From Thalassospira mesophila (lineage in GTDB: Bacteria; Pseudomonadota; Alphaproteobacteria; Rhodospirillales; Thalassospiraceae), in the NCBI RefSeq assembly GCF_002115755.1, contig NZ_JFKA01000003.1:124001-188000 (forward strand): a stretch of 64,000 nt of DNA, read 5' to 3'. A program made the translations under genes and the position numbers. The stretch's first letter is position 1; the number at the start of each line of letters is the position of its first letter. The notes under the pieces were generated by a model. That model searched no databases and was not told where the DNA came from. It was given only the letters and a program-made list of their open reading frames with translations. This document shows, one piece after another, positions 1 through 9,108 of this stretch.

Positions 1-744
1 GATGTTGTGCATAAGGCGGGCGTGTCTGTTTTCTGGAAAGAAAATGACGATGGCTGCAAGGGCGTTTGTAATCGTATTCCGCATATGACCCTGAACCCGG
101 CAGATTACCCCGATTTGTGCGAGGGGAATTCCTGCCATGATGAAGCGATGCTGCGCAATATCGACCAGCAAATCGCCGACATGAAGGGCAATGGCGATAA
201 ACTGGTGGGGCTGCATCTGATTGGCAGCCACGGGCCGACCTATTTTAAACGTTATCCCGATGCCTTTCGCACCTTTACCCCGGATTGTCCGCGTAGCGAT
301 ATCGAGAATTGCAGCCACGAAGAACTGGTCAATTCCTATGACAATACCATTCGCTATACCGATTATGTGGTTTCGCAACTGGTGGCAAAACTGGCCAGCT
401 ATCAGGACCGTTATGATACGGGGTTGATTTACTTGTCCGATCATGGCGAGTCGCTGGGGGAAATGGGGATTTACCTGCACGGCACGCCCTATCGTTTTGC
501 CCCCGACGAACAAACCCACGTTCCGTTTCAAATGTGGTTGTCAGACGGGTTTGCCCGCGACCAGAAGATCGATATGAAATGTCTGAATAAAATTGGCCAA
601 AACGGCACCTATTCGCAGGACAATATCTTTTCGACGATATTGGGGGCGTTTAACGTGCAAACCGGCCTTTATCACAAAAAACAGGACATTTTTGCCGATT
701 GTCAAAGCGCTGACATGGCAGGCCGCACGACCGTTATACAATAA
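1..744 (+). CDS. Phosphoethanolamine transferase, EptA/sulfatase family (5' truncated)
   Basis: This is the C-terminal part of an inner-membrane lipid A phosphoethanolamine transferase; the start lies before the window and the frame is open from base 1. These enzymes move phosphoethanolamine from phosphatidylethanolamine to lipid A on the periplasmic face, lowering negative charge and sensitivity to cationic peptides. The visible part begins in the segment resembling the EptA 'AGV..W..N..GCKGVC' region. It then shows LIGSHGP, the metal-binding LSDHGES motif and the late HGTPY and QTHVP motifs of the alkaline-phosphatase/sulfatase fold. Six or more cysteines (GCKGVC, C-x-GNSC, DCPRSDIENC) fit the disulfide-rich periplasmic domain. 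The N-terminal membrane helices are outside the window. Whether the target is lipid A or another glycan cannot be decided here. Confidence 0.88.
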   Translation, partial: DVVHKAGVSVFWKENDDGCKGVCNRIPHMTLNPADYPDLCEGNSCHDEAMLRNIDQQIADMKGNGDKLVGLHLIGSHGPTYFKRYPDAFRTFTPDCPRSDIENCSHEELVNSYDNTIRYTDYVVSQLVAKLASYQDRYDTGLIYLSDHGESLGEMGIYLHGTPYRFAPDEQTHVPFQMWLSDGFARDQKIDMKCLNKIGQNGTYSQDNIFSTILGAFNVQTGLYHKKQDIFADCQSADMAGRTTVIQ

Positions 745-847
745 TTTAAATCGCTGGTGACACAGTGCGCACGTTGATTTTCTGTGTTGGTTGCTGTGTC
801 ACCTGCTTATATTTTGTGGCGATGGCCTGCCTTTGTGCAACGGCGTT

Positions 848-1267
848 TTATGTGCCGATAACATGAAGGTGAATATGGCGGCGATGCGGGGCATTGCGAT
901 GTTCAAACAGGTAAATGCCCTGCCATGTTCCCAAAACAGCCCGCCCGTTTTGCACCGGGATCGATAGCGATACATTGGTCAGAGCGGCACGAATATGGGC
1001 TGGCATATCGTCTGGCCCTTCGCAGGTATGGCGATAAAGTCCCGGGTCTTCGGCCACCAGGCGTTTGAAAAACATTTGCAGATCGTGCTGCACATCAGGG
1101 TCGGCGTTTTCCTGTATCGTCAGGCTGGCTGATGTATGGGCACAAAACACGGTTAGCAACCCGTTCTGGATGGCGCACTGATCGAGCCAGCTTTCGACCC
1201 TGTGGGTAAATTCACTCAGGCCTTGGCCGTGTGTGCGAATTTCAAGTCGGGTTTGATGTTGCTGCAA
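848..1267 (-). CDS. YjbQ family protein (UPF0047, secondary thiamine-phosphate synthase type)
   Basis: A 139-residue protein of the YjbQ/UPF0047 family, small cytosolic proteins with weak thiamine-phosphate synthase activity reported for E. coli YjbQ; the true role is unclear. The family core is plain: FCAHTSASLTIQEN in the middle, an acidic DPDVQ segment after it, and the closing LGTWQGIYLFEH and HIHLHVIG segments that carry the conserved histidines. Length is normal. No ATG lies near the N terminus. The best start is TTG at 1265-1267, with an AAAGGGG ribosome site a few bases upstream. The dioxygenase gene ends 16 bases upstream on the same strand, so the two are probably co-transcribed and this weak start may depend on coupling. 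Confidence 0.85.
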   Translation of the reverse strand: MQQHQTRLEIRTHGQGLSEFTHRVESWLDQCAIQNGLLTVFCAHTSASLTIQENADPDVQHDLQMFFKRLVAEDPGLYRHTCEGPDDMPAHIRAALTNVSLSIPVQNGRAVLGTWQGIYLFEHRNAPHRRHIHLHVIGT

Positions 1268-1283
1268 AACGCCCCTTTCGGTT

Positions 1284-2108
1284 TCAGGCTGCTTTTTGAG
1301 ATGTTTCCTGATCGTAAAAGCGCAGGGCCGTCATGGCAAGGTTACCAAATTCAATGCTGTGATGCAGGGTTTTGCAAACATAGTCGTCATCGGCAGCGCC
1401 AAGGGCCACGTAAAACGGCATCAAATGATCATCGTGAGGATGAGCCATGCGGGCGTGAGGGGCTTTTGTGCGATATGATAGCAGGTCGGCAATGTCGTGC
1501 TGGCTGGCAGCATTAACCATCCATTGGCAAAATTCGTCGGCCCACGGGTCGGTATTGGGGCCGTCGTTAAAGTCCAATGTCCGTAAATTATGGGTCATTG
1601 CCCCACTGCCAACCACCAGAACCCCCATATCGCGCAAGCCACGCAATTTTTTGCCAAGTTCAAAATGGTCGGCGGCATTGCCGTTTTCGATCATGGAAAG
1701 CTGAAATACCGGAATATCGCCCGTGGGCCGCGCCAAAATCATCGGCATCCATGCCCCGTGGTCCAGGCCACGGGTGGCATCGGTGGCAGCACCTATTTTG
1801 GTGGCAATAGCGCGCGCAAGTTCGGGGGCGCCAGCCACATCATAATGGATCTGATACAGGGCATCGGGGAAACCGTAAAAATCGTGAATGGTTTCCGGGC
1901 GCTGCGCGGTTGAAATGGTGGGGACGGGGGCTTGCCAATGGGCCGAGATGATCAGGATGGCGGCGGCGCCCTCAAGATGGCCGGGCAATTGGCTGTGCAA
2001 AAAATCAAATGCCCGCGTGCTTTGCCGCGCAACCAGCATCGGCGACCCGTGAGAAACAAAGATCGGTGCGAATGTTTGCGGTGCTGTGGTCGGGGAGGGT
2101 TGGGGCAT
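1284..2108 (-). CDS. LigB-type extradiol dioxygenase (4,5-DOPA dioxygenase/YgiD family)
   Basis: A 274-residue class III extradiol ring-cleavage dioxygenase of the YgiD/DODA type, expected to open catechol-type rings (L-DOPA in the named homologues) using a metal. Histidine-containing motifs of the family are visible: FVSHGSPM near the N terminus, ISAHWQAP, GLDHGAWMPM in the middle, and HPHDDHLMPFYVALGAA near the C terminus. I took the ATG at 2108 because GAGAGAG sits just upstream and the protein then starts 18 residues before the conserved core. Two in-frame ATGs further upstream (near 2144 and 2147) lack a good ribosome site. It lies 16 bases before yjbQ. The natural substrate is unknown. 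Confidence 0.85.
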   Translation of the reverse strand: MPQPSPTTAPQTFAPIFVSHGSPMLVARQSTRAFDFLHSQLPGHLEGAAAILIISAHWQAPVPTISTAQRPETIHDFYGFPDALYQIHYDVAGAPELARAIATKIGAATDATRGLDHGAWMPMILARPTGDIPVFQLSMIENGNAADHFELGKKLRGLRDMGVLVVGSGAMTHNLRTLDFNDGPNTDPWADEFCQWMVNAASQHDIADLLSYRTKAPHARMAHPHDDHLMPFYVALGAADDDYVCKTLHHSIEFGNLAMTALRFYDQETSQKAA

Positions 2109-2248
2109 TTGGCTCTCTCGCAAAATGAAATCTGTTATAGACATCATTGCGCGGAAAACATGCAACGACCATAGCCGGTTTGGCAACAATCTGTTGCCCA
2201 ACCGGTCATTTGGGCCATGATGATGGCCCAAAGCAGGTGCAAATAGCG

Positions 2249-2473
2249 TTAAACGACGCGGCTGTGTTTGGCGCGAAACGCCGCCTGTAATTCAAACGCG
2301 GCTTCGACTTCTTCGATATTTTCGCGCTGTTCGGGGCTGGGGCCACCAATATAGGACGCATCAATTTCCAGCGCCTGAATAAGGATTTCGGCGACTTCTG
2401 CCTTGCCTTCTTCAACAGCCAGGCGATGGGCAAGAATTATTCTGTCCGACAGTCGCTGTCCAGTCTGGGACAT
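2249..2473 (-). CDS. Small conserved-looking hypothetical protein (74 aa)
   Basis: A 74-residue soluble protein that I cannot assign. It is rich in Ala, Glu and Leu and predicted mostly helical, with charged segments (HRLAVEEGKAEVAEILIQAL) and no membrane segment. I call it a gene because it has an ATG, a normal amino-acid mix, typical codon use and no competing frame with better features; an overlapping frame ending at 2206 looks like a shadow. It is transcribed leftward like its neighbours but is separated from the dioxygenase by about 140 bases. Confidence 0.55.
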   Translation of the reverse strand: MSQTGQRLSDRIILAHRLAVEEGKAEVAEILIQALEIDASYIGGPSPEQRENIEEVEAAFELQAAFRAKHSRVV

Positions 2474-2618
2474 TTCTGGTTTCTCCCGAAGCGAAACACA
2501 TACCGTTGCACGATTATACCCCTTGTTCGCACAAAGGGTATATCGCGTTATAACACATGGGAGCCGATGTGTGATTTTTCATCGGGAGAAACCGTGTTTT
2601 TATTGGAAGCCGGGGGTA

Positions 2619-2831
2619 TTACCGACGGCGGCCGCCAAACAGAAGCATCAATACGCCCGCCACCGCAGCAGCACCGCCGCCAACCAGATACCACATGGTT
2701 TCGTCGGTATAGTGACCGAGGAAGGTGTTGGATAATTCTTCAACCGGCTTGTCTGTCGCATTGAAACCAAAAACCAGCAACAATACGCCGACAACCAGCA
2801 GAACGGCACCAAGAACACGGCTCATAGCCAT
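2619..2831 (-). CDS. Small membrane protein, DUF3185-like
   Basis: A 70-residue integral membrane protein with two hydrophobic segments, residues 6-22 and about 47-64, joined by a polar loop containing TDKPVEELSNTFLGHYTDETM, and ending in GGRRR. This two-helix layout and the loop resemble the DUF3185 family of small inner-membrane proteins of unknown function. The ATG at 2831 was chosen because AGGAG lies 8 bases upstream and the protein then begins right before helix 1. A longer frame to 2912 would add a charged leader with no ribosome site. It is monocistronic as far as can be seen. Confidence 0.7.
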   Translation of the reverse strand: MAMSRVLGAVLLVVGVLLLVFGFNATDKPVEELSNTFLGHYTDETMWYLVGGGAAAVAGVLMLLFGGRRR

Positions 2832-3112
2832 CGGGGAAACTCCTGTCTGAGAGACTTTATTATCTTTTTGCTTTTTCCTGCCCCGTGCGGGGTCCAGTGA
2901 TAAGCGAACCAAGCCATAACGCCGTGAAATTAAAGATGTTCCCCTTAAATATTTGCAGTGAGATCATAAAAGATCAGAGCCTGCAAAAGCGAACCGGCAA
3001 AGCATGGCGGGTATTGATGCGAAAACGCAAGGTCTGGTTTTTAAAAGCTGCATAATGATAGCGGGCGGGCATGTTTTGCGGGCGATCAAGATACACGCAG
3101 ATTATTATATGT

Positions 3113-3146
3113 AAAAACCCGGCCAGATTGTTCTGGCCGGGTTTTT
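3113..3146 (-). terminator. Rho-independent terminator of nrdJ
   Basis: A perfect 13-base-pair stem (aaaaacccggcca pairing with its complement) with an 8-base loop lies 45 bases past the nrdJ stop. The A-run on the + strand gives a U-run at the RNA 3' end when read leftward. The ends are symmetric, so it could also work rightward. Confidence 0.9.
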
Positions 3147-3190
3147 ATCTGGTTTCACAACCGGTTTTTAAACCGGTCAGGCGCGGTTGT

Positions 3191-6100
3191 TTACGAACAA
3201 CCAGTGGTGCCGCCGCAAGAGTCGCATTTCAAACAGGTGCCGTTACGCACCAGCGTGAAATTGCCGCATTCCGGGCAGGCATCGCCTTCATAACCTTTCA
3301 TCCGTGCTTCGCGGACCCGGTCCATTTTGGCATCGGTTTTTGACATCACTTCTTCGCTGACCGTTAGAATGGCGTTGTTTTGCGAAGAGGATGACGCCGT
3401 ACCGGCCGAAGCGGACGCGGATGCTGTTTCAGCGTGATGATGGCTATGGTCATGATTATGGCTGTGCGCATGATCCGTCCCGGTTGCCTTTAAGGTCACG
3501 GTTTCTTCTGTCGGCAGGCCGCCATCGACAACATACAGGTTGCGACGCACAAAGCCGCTGGAAGCAACCTTGCGAATGGTTTCGATTGCCTGGTCTTCGG
3601 CCTTGGTCTTCTGACCCAGATTTCCTTCGGCAACGCCCGTGCCAACCGCATCGGGCAGAATGTCGTTGGGTTGAACATGGGCAAGGTCGTTGCGGCCAAG
3701 ATAGGAAATCGCAAGTTCGCGGAACATGTAATCAAGAATAGACGTTGCCATCTTGATCGCATCGTTGCCCGATACCATTCCCGAGGGTTCAAAGCGGGTG
3801 AAGGTGAAGGCTTCAACATATTCTTCCAGCGGCACGCCATATTGCAGGCCAATGGAAACGGCAATGGCGAAATTGTTCATCAAGGAACGGAAAGCAGCGC
3901 CTTCCTTGTGCATGTCGATGAAAATTTCACCCAGCTTGCCGTCTTCATATTCGCCAGTGCGCAGGTACACCTTGTGGCCGCCCACGGTGGCTTTCTGGGT
4001 GTAGCCCTTGCGACGGGATGGCAGCGAGCTGCGATCACCGCGAATGACACGTTCGATGATTTTTTCGACGATTTTTTCCGACGCCTGGGTTGCCTTGGCA
4101 GCCGTGGGCTGGTCGGCGTAATCGTCTTCTTCAACCAGAGCCGAGCTTAGCGGCTGGCTGAGTTTTGAGCCATCTCGATAAAGCGCATTGGCCTTAAGGC
4201 ACAGTTTCCAGGAATGGATGTAGGCATCCTTGCAATCCTGGATCGAAGCATTGTTCGGCATGTTGATGGTTTTGGAAATCGCACCCGAAATAAACGGCTG
4301 GGCCGCGGCCATCATGCGAATGTGACTATCGGCCGACAGGTAACGCTTGCCGGTCCGCCCACAAGGATTGGCGCAATCAAATACCGGCAAATCCTCGTCA
4401 CGCAAATGCGGCGCGCCTTCAAGGGTCATCGCGCCACAAACATAGGTGTTGGCGGCTTCGATTTCTTTTTTGCTAAAGCCAAGGGCGGCCAGCATATCAT
4501 AGCTGATATCGCTGATGGCTTTGGCATCAAGGCCCAGCTTCTTGACGCAGTATTCTTCACCAAAGGTGTATTTGTTAAATACAAACTTGATGTCGAATGC
4601 GTTTTCAAGCGCGCCTTCAATTTTGGCCAGAGCCTCGTCGTCAAACCCTTTGGCGCGCAGGGCGTCATGGGTGATGGTCGGCGAGCCCTTGAGCGTACCG
4701 TAACCCACCGCAAACTTTTCCATGTCGCGGATCTGGTTTTCGGTATAGCCCATTGTTGCCAGCGCAACCGGGACGGTACGGTTGATAATTTTGAAATAAC
4801 CGCCACCGGCCAGCTTTTTAAACTTCACCAGGGCAAAGTCAGGCTCGATCCCGGTGGTATCGCAATCCATCACCAGGCCGATGGTGCCGGTCGGGGCAAT
4901 AACGGTGGTTTGGGCGTTGCGATAGCCATGCTTTTCACCCAGTTCCAGGGCCTTGTCCCATGCCGCGCGGGCGGCAATAGGCAATTCGGCATAGGGGCTG
5001 TCGGCGGCAATCAGCGGAACCGGGTTAATCGACAGGCCTTCATAGCCTTCCTGTTCGCCGTGGGCGGCGCGGCGATGGTTGCGCATCACACGCAGCATTT
5101 CCTTGGAATTGTCGGCATAACCGGCAAAGGCACCCAGTTCGCTCGCCATTTCGGCTGACGTGGCATAGGAAACACCACACATGATCGCGGTCAGGGACGC
5201 GCAAATGGCGCGGCCTTCGTCGCTGTCATATGAAATGCCCATGCTCATCAAAAGGCCGCCAATATTGGCATAGCCAAGGCCCAGCGTCCGGTAACGATAA
5301 GACAGTTCGGCAATGCGGTCTGACGGGAACTGCGCCATCAAAACCGAAACTTCCAGAACCACGGTCCACAAACGCACGGCATGTTCATAGGCTGCAACAT
5401 CAATGCCACCATCATCTGAACGGAAGTTCATCAGGTTCATCGATGCCAGGTTACACGCCGTATCATCCAGGAACATGTATTCGGAACACGGGTTGGACGC
5501 ATTGATGCGGCCAGAATTGGGGCAGGTGTGCCATTCATTAATGGTGGTGTCATACTGGATCCCGGGATCGGCACAGGCCCAGGCGGCTTCGCCTACCTTG
5601 TCCCACAAATCGCGTGCGCTGATGGTCTGGGCGATTTTGCCATCGGTACGACGGATCAGGTTCCAGTTGCCATCATCAAGAACGGCCTGCAAAAAGTCGT
5701 TCGAAACACGGACCGAGTTATTGGAGTTCTGGCCTGAAACGGTCAGGTAGGCTTCCGAATCCCAGTCGGTGTCGTAGGTTTTAAAGCTGATTTCGCTAAA
5801 GCCTTCACGGGCGAACTGAATGATCTTGTTGATGTAAGAATCGGGGATCATGACAGAGCGCGCCGAAAGAATGGCTTCTTTAAGCTGCGGGTTGCTGCGC
5901 GGGTTTAACCGTTCGTCCGAATCGGCGGCACCGTCCCAGTTGTTGCACGCGGTCAAAACGGCAGTCAGGTGTTTTTCTGCCAGTTTGGACCCGGCGACAA
6001 GGGCCGCAACCTTTTGTTCTTCAACGACTTTCCAGTCGATGTATTTTTCAATATCGGGGTGGTCAATATCAACCACAACCATTTTGGCCGCCCGGCGCGT

Positions 6101-6919
6101 GGTGCCGCCCGATTTGATCGCACCTGCCGCGCGGTCGCCAATTTTAAGGAAGCTCATCAGGCCTGAAGAACGCCCGCCCCCCGAAAGCGATTCGCCTTCG
6201 CCGCGCACGTTGGAAAAGTTCGACCCGGTACCCGAGCCATATTTGAACAGGCGGGCTTCGCGGGTCCACAAATCCATGATGCCGCCTTCATTGACCAGAT
6301 CGTCGGAAACCGACTGGATGAAGCAGGCATGGGGCTGGGGATGTTCGTAAGAACCGGTCGATTTGGTGAGTTTGCCGGTCAGGTAATCGACATAGGAATG
6401 CCCCTGTGCCGGACCATCAATGCCATAGGCCCAATGCAGGCCGGTATTGAACCACTGCGGCGAGTTCGGCGCGCCCATCTGATGGGCAAGCTGATAGCGC
6501 ATTTCATCGAAAAAGGCGCGGGCATCGGATTCGGCATCAAAATAGCCGCCTTTCCAGCCCCAATAGGCCCATGTGCCAGCCAGACGGTCAAACACCTGGG
6601 TTGCGCTAAGTTCGCTGATATAGCGTTCTTCTGCGGGCATTTTCTCCAGCGTGGTTTTGTCGGCCTCATGGCGCCAAAGCCACTGGGGAACGTCTTTTTC
6701 TTTAACCGGTTTTAAGGCAACCGGAACACCCGCCTTGCGGAAATACTTCTGGGCAAGAACATCGCTTGCCACCTGCGACCAGCTCGACGGCACGTCAATG
6801 TCGTTCATTTCAAAAACGGTCGAGCCATCGGGGTTTTTGATTTTGCAGGATGACTTGCGAAAATCGATGTCGGCATACGGGCTGACATCTTCCTGTGTGA
6901 ACTGCCTGGTAATCCGCAT
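3191..6919 (-). CDS. nrdJ: Vitamin B12-dependent (class II) ribonucleoside-diphosphate reductase
   Basis: A 1242-residue adenosylcobalamin-dependent ribonucleotide reductase that makes deoxyribonucleotides with or without oxygen. The order is an N-terminal region, the catalytic barrel with [15 protein letters not shown] and [11 protein letters not shown], the active-site segment [20 protein letters not shown], then [25 protein letters not shown] (split here as APTGTIG and [11 protein letters not shown]), and a C-terminal zinc-ribbon-like tail with CPECG and [11 protein letters not shown]. The last cysteines probably re-reduce the active-site disulfide. Length fits the long alphaproteobacterial class. 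Between barrel and ribbon is a His-rich stretch, [13 protein letters not shown], followed by an Ala/Ser linker. The gene stands alone, with a strong terminator behind it and an 870 bp gene-free region before it. No nrdAB is visible in the window. Confidence 0.96.
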   Translation of the reverse strand: MRITRQFTQEDVSPYADIDFRKSSCKIKNPDGSTVFEMNDIDVPSSWSQVASDVLAQKYFRKAGVPVALKPVKEKDVPQWLWRHEADKTTLEKMPAEERYISELSATQVFDRLAGTWAYWGWKGGYFDAESDARAFFDEMRYQLAHQMGAPNSPQWFNTGLHWAYGIDGPAQGHSYVDYLTGKLTKSTGSYEHPQPHACFIQSVSDDLVNEGGIMDLWTREARLFKYGSGTGSNFSNVRGEGESLSGGGRSSGLMSFLKIGDRAAGAIKSGGTTRRAAKMVVVDIDHPDIEKYIDWKVVEEQKVAALVAGSKLAEKHLTAVLTACNNWDGAADSDERLNPRSNPQLKEAILSARSVMIPDSYINKIIQFAREGFSEISFKTYDTDWDSEAYLTVSGQNSNNSVRVSNDFLQAVLDDGNWNLIRRTDGKIAQTISARDLWDKVGEAAWACADPGIQYDTTINEWHTCPNSGRINASNPCSEYMFLDDTACNLASMNLMNFRSDDGGIDVAAYEHAVRLWTVVLEVSVLMAQFPSDRIAELSYRYRTLGLGYANIGGLLMSMGISYDSDEGRAICASLTAIMCGVSYATSAEMASELGAFAGYADNSKEMLRVMRNHRRAAHGEQEGYEGLSINPVPLIAADSPYAELPIAARAAWDKALELGEKHGYRNAQTTVIAPTGTIGLVMDCDTTGIEPDFALVKFKKLAGGGYFKIINRTVPVALATMGYTENQIRDMEKFAVGYGTLKGSPTITHDALRAKGFDDEALAKIEGALENAFDIKFVFNKYTFGEEYCVKKLGLDAKAISDISYDMLAALGFSKKEIEAANTYVCGAMTLEGAPHLRDEDLPVFDCANPCGRTGKRYLSADSHIRMMAAAQPFISGAISKTINMPNNASIQDCKDAYIHSWKLCLKANALYRDGSKLSQPLSSALVEEDDYADQPTAAKATQASEKIVEKIIERVIRGDRSSLPSRRKGYTQKATVGGHKVYLRTGEYEDGKLGEIFIDMHKEGAAFRSLMNNFAIAVSIGLQYGVPLEEYVEAFTFTRFEPSGMVSGNDAIKMATSILDYMFRELAISYLGRNDLAHVQPNDILPDAVGTGVAEGNLGQKTKAEDQAIETIRKVASSGFVRRNLYVVDGGLPTEETVTLKATGTDHAHSHNHDHSHHHAETASASASAGTASSSSQNNAILTVSEEVMSKTDAKMDRVREARMKGYEGDACPECGNFTLVRNGTCLKCDSCGGTTGCS

Positions 6920-7091
6920 GATTTGCTCCGTTCCCGGCCAGAATACGGCGCAATGCGGCCAGTATCCGAAAGACCAGTTATTGTTTGCTCAAAACGTCAA
7001 GCCGACCCACCGACCTTAAAGAATTGGTCGTGTCCGGGTTGGCCAAATTATTGGTGGAATTCACCCTAGGGCACAAGGCCCGCGGGAGCGT

Positions 7092-7097
7092 ATTATA
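7092..7097 (-). promoter_or_regulatory. Candidate -10 box for nrdJ
   Basis: A perfect TATAAT read leftward, about 170 bases before the nrdJ ATG, with TGGACG 18 bases further upstream as a possible -35. This is a sequence match only. Confidence 0.4.
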
Positions 7098-7134
7098 AGG
7101 GGATGGAAAACGCCCCGTCCACCAAACTTTGTGG

Positions 7135-7163
7135 TTGACATCAAATTAAGCTACTACATGTAG
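7135..7163 (+). promoter_or_regulatory. Promoter-like site overlapping a palindrome
   Basis: A consensus TTGACA (7135-7140) is followed after a 17-base spacer by a poor -10 (atgtag, 7158-7163) that lies within the perfect 10-base palindrome ctacatgtag and an interrupted gctac/gtagc repeat. A strong -35 with the -10 buried in a palindrome is what a repressed promoter looks like. The nearest rightward gene starts 630 bases away. Confidence 0.35.
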
Positions 7164-7302
7164 CGTTGTGCCGCGTCGTTGCTATACAGGGATTTTTCGC
7201 CGATCTGGTTAACAATAATTGAATCGCTCCCAAGCATTTGGAATGTCGGGGCTTTTTATCGGCGGCACGGTCGGGTTGTGCCGGGACTCGCTATACGATA
7301 CG

Positions 7303-7312
7303 CTATATATAG
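7303..7312. promoter_or_regulatory. NrdR-box-like palindrome upstream of nrdJ
   Basis: The perfect palindrome ctatatatag matches the core of the NrdR box (consensus close to acaCTATATATAGTgt). NrdR is the ATP/dATP-sensing repressor of ribonucleotide reductase genes. The site is about 385 bases before the nrdJ ATG. NrdR normally binds two boxes about 31 bases apart and I did not find a convincing second box, so this is a candidate only. Confidence 0.4.
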
Positions 7313-7526
7313 TATGCCGGTGTCCGGAATATCCCTTGCGTCACACAAGCTAACCCTGTTTCGGGGTGAAATCCAGTAATGAAGGTTAACAATGTGTTTC
7401 ATTCGCCGCAAATCTGACAGATTCTGACAGCTAAGTTCATGTAATTTATGTGAAAAAATCGGCTGTTGGTGATTGTTACAACGACAATTTCCCCTTGATT
7501 GCAAAGGGCTTGGCGGCACGGCGAGC

Positions 7527-7535
7527 TGTGGATAA
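7527..7535 (+). promoter_or_regulatory. DnaA box between nrdJ and the NDUFA12 gene
   Basis: A perfect match to the consensus DnaA box (tgtggataa). A single 9-mer may be chance. DnaA is known to control a ribonucleotide reductase operon in E. coli, which makes the position upstream of nrdJ notable. Confidence 0.4.
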
Positions 7536-7793
7536 CCCGGGGGACAAAGGGCGCAAACCGCACCATAGCAAAGAGTCGTGCTTTCTCAATTCCTTGTGGG
7601 GGATTTTAGGCGGGGTTTTCAGGTGCGTGTCGGGCACCCTGGCAATTTGTCACGGGAGAGCGTGGACTGCCTTGAAACATTGACTTTGATGCCACATCGC
7701 GACATATAAGGTGCGTAATTGTCCTCGGTGCGCGCTCGCGCAACCGTCGTCCTGTCTGGCAGGGCAAAAACAATTTGGAGAGAGACCGCAAAT

Positions 7794-8156
7794 ATGGCCA
7801 CCGTCGGGACCCGTATCTTTACTTCGCTGTTTGGCAAGCGCGTTGGCGAAGACCGTTATGGTAATGTTTATTATACCGAAAAAAAGGCTGCTCAGGGCCG
7901 CAAAGCCAAACGCTGGGTAATCTATAAAGGTATAGATGAAGGCTCGAAGGTGCCCGCTGAGTGGCATGCATGGCTGCATTATACCCTTGATGCGCCGCTG
8001 TCAGAAAAAGCCGAAGACCGTTACGACTGGCAAAAAGAACACCAGCCGAACCTGACAGGCACCAAACATGCCTATCGCCCCAAGGGCCATGATTACCAGG
8101 GCGGGCAACGTGCCAAGGCCACGGGTGATTATCAGTCATGGACTCCGGAAGGCTGA
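7794..8156 (+). CDS. NADH:ubiquinone oxidoreductase accessory subunit NDUFA12-like
   Basis: A 120-residue homologue of the mitochondrial complex I supernumerary subunit NDUFA12 (B17.2), which in alphaproteobacteria sits on the peripheral arm of NADH dehydrogenase. Typical family segments are present: GEDRYGNVYYTEK near the N terminus, KRWVIYKG, PAEWHAWLHYTLD, and a C-terminal stretch with KGHDYQGGQRAKATGDYQSW. The ATG at 7794 follows GGAGAGAG at a good distance; a longer frame from 7719 adds an unlikely basic leader. It leads a rightward run with mlaD, a small unknown gene and a DUF2155 gene. Confidence 0.93.
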   Translation: MATVGTRIFTSLFGKRVGEDRYGNVYYTEKKAAQGRKAKRWVIYKGIDEGSKVPAEWHAWLHYTLDAPLSEKAEDRYDWQKEHQPNLTGTKHAYRPKGHDYQGGQRAKATGDYQSWTPEG

Positions 8157-8231
8157 TTTGCAGCCCCGGCTTTGGATCAGGCCCGTTCTGAACGGGTATT
8201 ATGCGACATTATTGCAAGGATGGAACAAGGG

Positions 8232-8729
8232 ATGAGCAACAGGCTGGTCGAAACACTGGCAGGCGGCGCAGTTATTTGCGTTGCGGTCGCTTTTGCCGTG
8301 TTTTCCTATTCCCGTGCAGGGTTACGCTCGGTCGAGGGCGGGTACGAACTGAGTGCCAGCTTTAATCGGATTGACGGGCTCGCCACGGGCAATGATGTGC
8401 GTATTTCGGGTGTTAAGGTCGGCTCGGTCGTTTCGCAGGAACTTGATCCGAAAACCTATATGGCTGTTGTCCATATGAAAATCCGCTCGGATGTGGAACT
8501 GCCAACCGACAGTGCGGCCAAAATCGCATCGGACGGGCTTTTGGGCGGCAAGTTTGTGTCGCTTGAACCCGGTGGCGATGTTGACATGCTCGCCCCTGGT
8601 GGCGCGGTTGAATATACCCAGGGATCGGTTAATCTTGAAGAACTGATCGGTCAGGTGATTTATTCAAACAAATCATCGGGCGGCGGAAATGGCACCGAGC
8701 CAGCACCAACTGCGCCTGCGGGCAATTAA
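8232..8729 (+). CDS. mlaD: MlaD-type MCE domain lipid-transport protein
   Basis: A 165-residue periplasmic MCE-domain protein anchored by one N-terminal helix (about residues 10-26). MlaD forms a hexameric ring that passes phospholipids between the membranes as part of the MlaFEDB ABC system maintaining outer-membrane asymmetry. The MCE core is clear: YELSASFNRIDGLATGNDVR, ISGVKVGSVV, then SAAKIASDGLLGGKFVSLEPG. It ends in a Gly/Ser/Pro/Ala-rich tail. I placed the start at ATG 8232 (AAGGA 11 bases upstream); ATG 8220 is an alternative. The other mla genes are not in the window, a split arrangement that I recall from other alphaproteobacteria. Confidence 0.9.
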   Translation: MSNRLVETLAGGAVICVAVAFAVFSYSRAGLRSVEGGYELSASFNRIDGLATGNDVRISGVKVGSVVSQELDPKTYMAVVHMKIRSDVELPTDSAAKIASDGLLGGKFVSLEPGGDVDMLAPGGAVEYTQGSVNLEELIGQVIYSNKSSGGGNGTEPAPTAPAGN

Positions 8730-8865
8730 AGCCGCAAAGAACGGGCTAAAATTATGATGGTGAAGGCATTGTCATGATTTGGCCCGGTTTGGTTTGCATC
8801 TTTTGACGAAGTACCCGCCACTTTTTGTGGAAAGACCGGTACGCGGATATGGAGCGGAGCAGATA

Positions 8866-9108
8866 ATGAGCAAGTCAGACATTATAACGGACATGCCAAC
8901 CTGGCATAATCCCGACGGCGCGCCATTGTCCTGCGTTGAAAAAATCAAGGTTTTAAACGAGAATTTTGTCGAACTGCGTGAAATGATGCAGGACGCCCTT
9001 GAAGATGCCTTGTTGATGGGATGCGACGAGGAACAGTTTCGCGCCGTAATGCGCGAAGTGGTCGCAGAACTGGAAAATCCCTATCGACCAGCGGAGAAAA
9101 AATCCTGA
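8866..9108 (+). CDS. Small hypothetical protein (80 aa) between mlaD and the DUF2155 gene
   Basis: An 80-residue acidic protein with no recognised domain and no membrane segment, largely helical by composition (ENFVELREMMQDALEDALLM and EEQFRAVMREVVAELENPY). The ATG at 8866 follows GGAGCGGAGC. The stop TGA overlaps the start of the next gene by one base, which points to coupled translation. I would call it conserved hypothetical and cannot assign a role. Confidence 0.7.
   Translation: MSKSDIITDMPTWHNPDGAPLSCVEKIKVLNENFVELREMMQDALEDALLMGCDEEQFRAVMREVVAELENPYRPAEKKS

Larger units (their letters stand above)
6920..7793. other. Gene-free region between nrdJ and the NDUFA12 gene
   Basis: About 870 bases with no credible coding frame; the open frames found are short and lack family features. 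It holds the leftward -10 box for nrdJ, a TTGACA/palindrome site, the NrdR-like palindrome, a DnaA box, a short repeat (tctgacag twice near 7417-7433), and a probable rightward promoter for the downstream operon (TTGACT at 7680 with an AT-rich -10 near 7703-7710). A small RNA could be hidden here, but I see no terminator that would define one. Confidence 0.6.

Noticed and set aside
4214-5158. Long open frame antisense to nrdJ (314 codons)
   Set aside because: It lies wholly opposite strongly conserved nrdJ coding sequence and has no family features; it is a by-product of nrdJ codon bias.
7330-7400. Cobalamin-riboswitch-like fragment (cggggtgaaatccag) upstream of nrdJ
   Set aside because: Only one short match; the B12 box and other conserved elements are missing, and it would sit on the wrong strand for nrdJ control.
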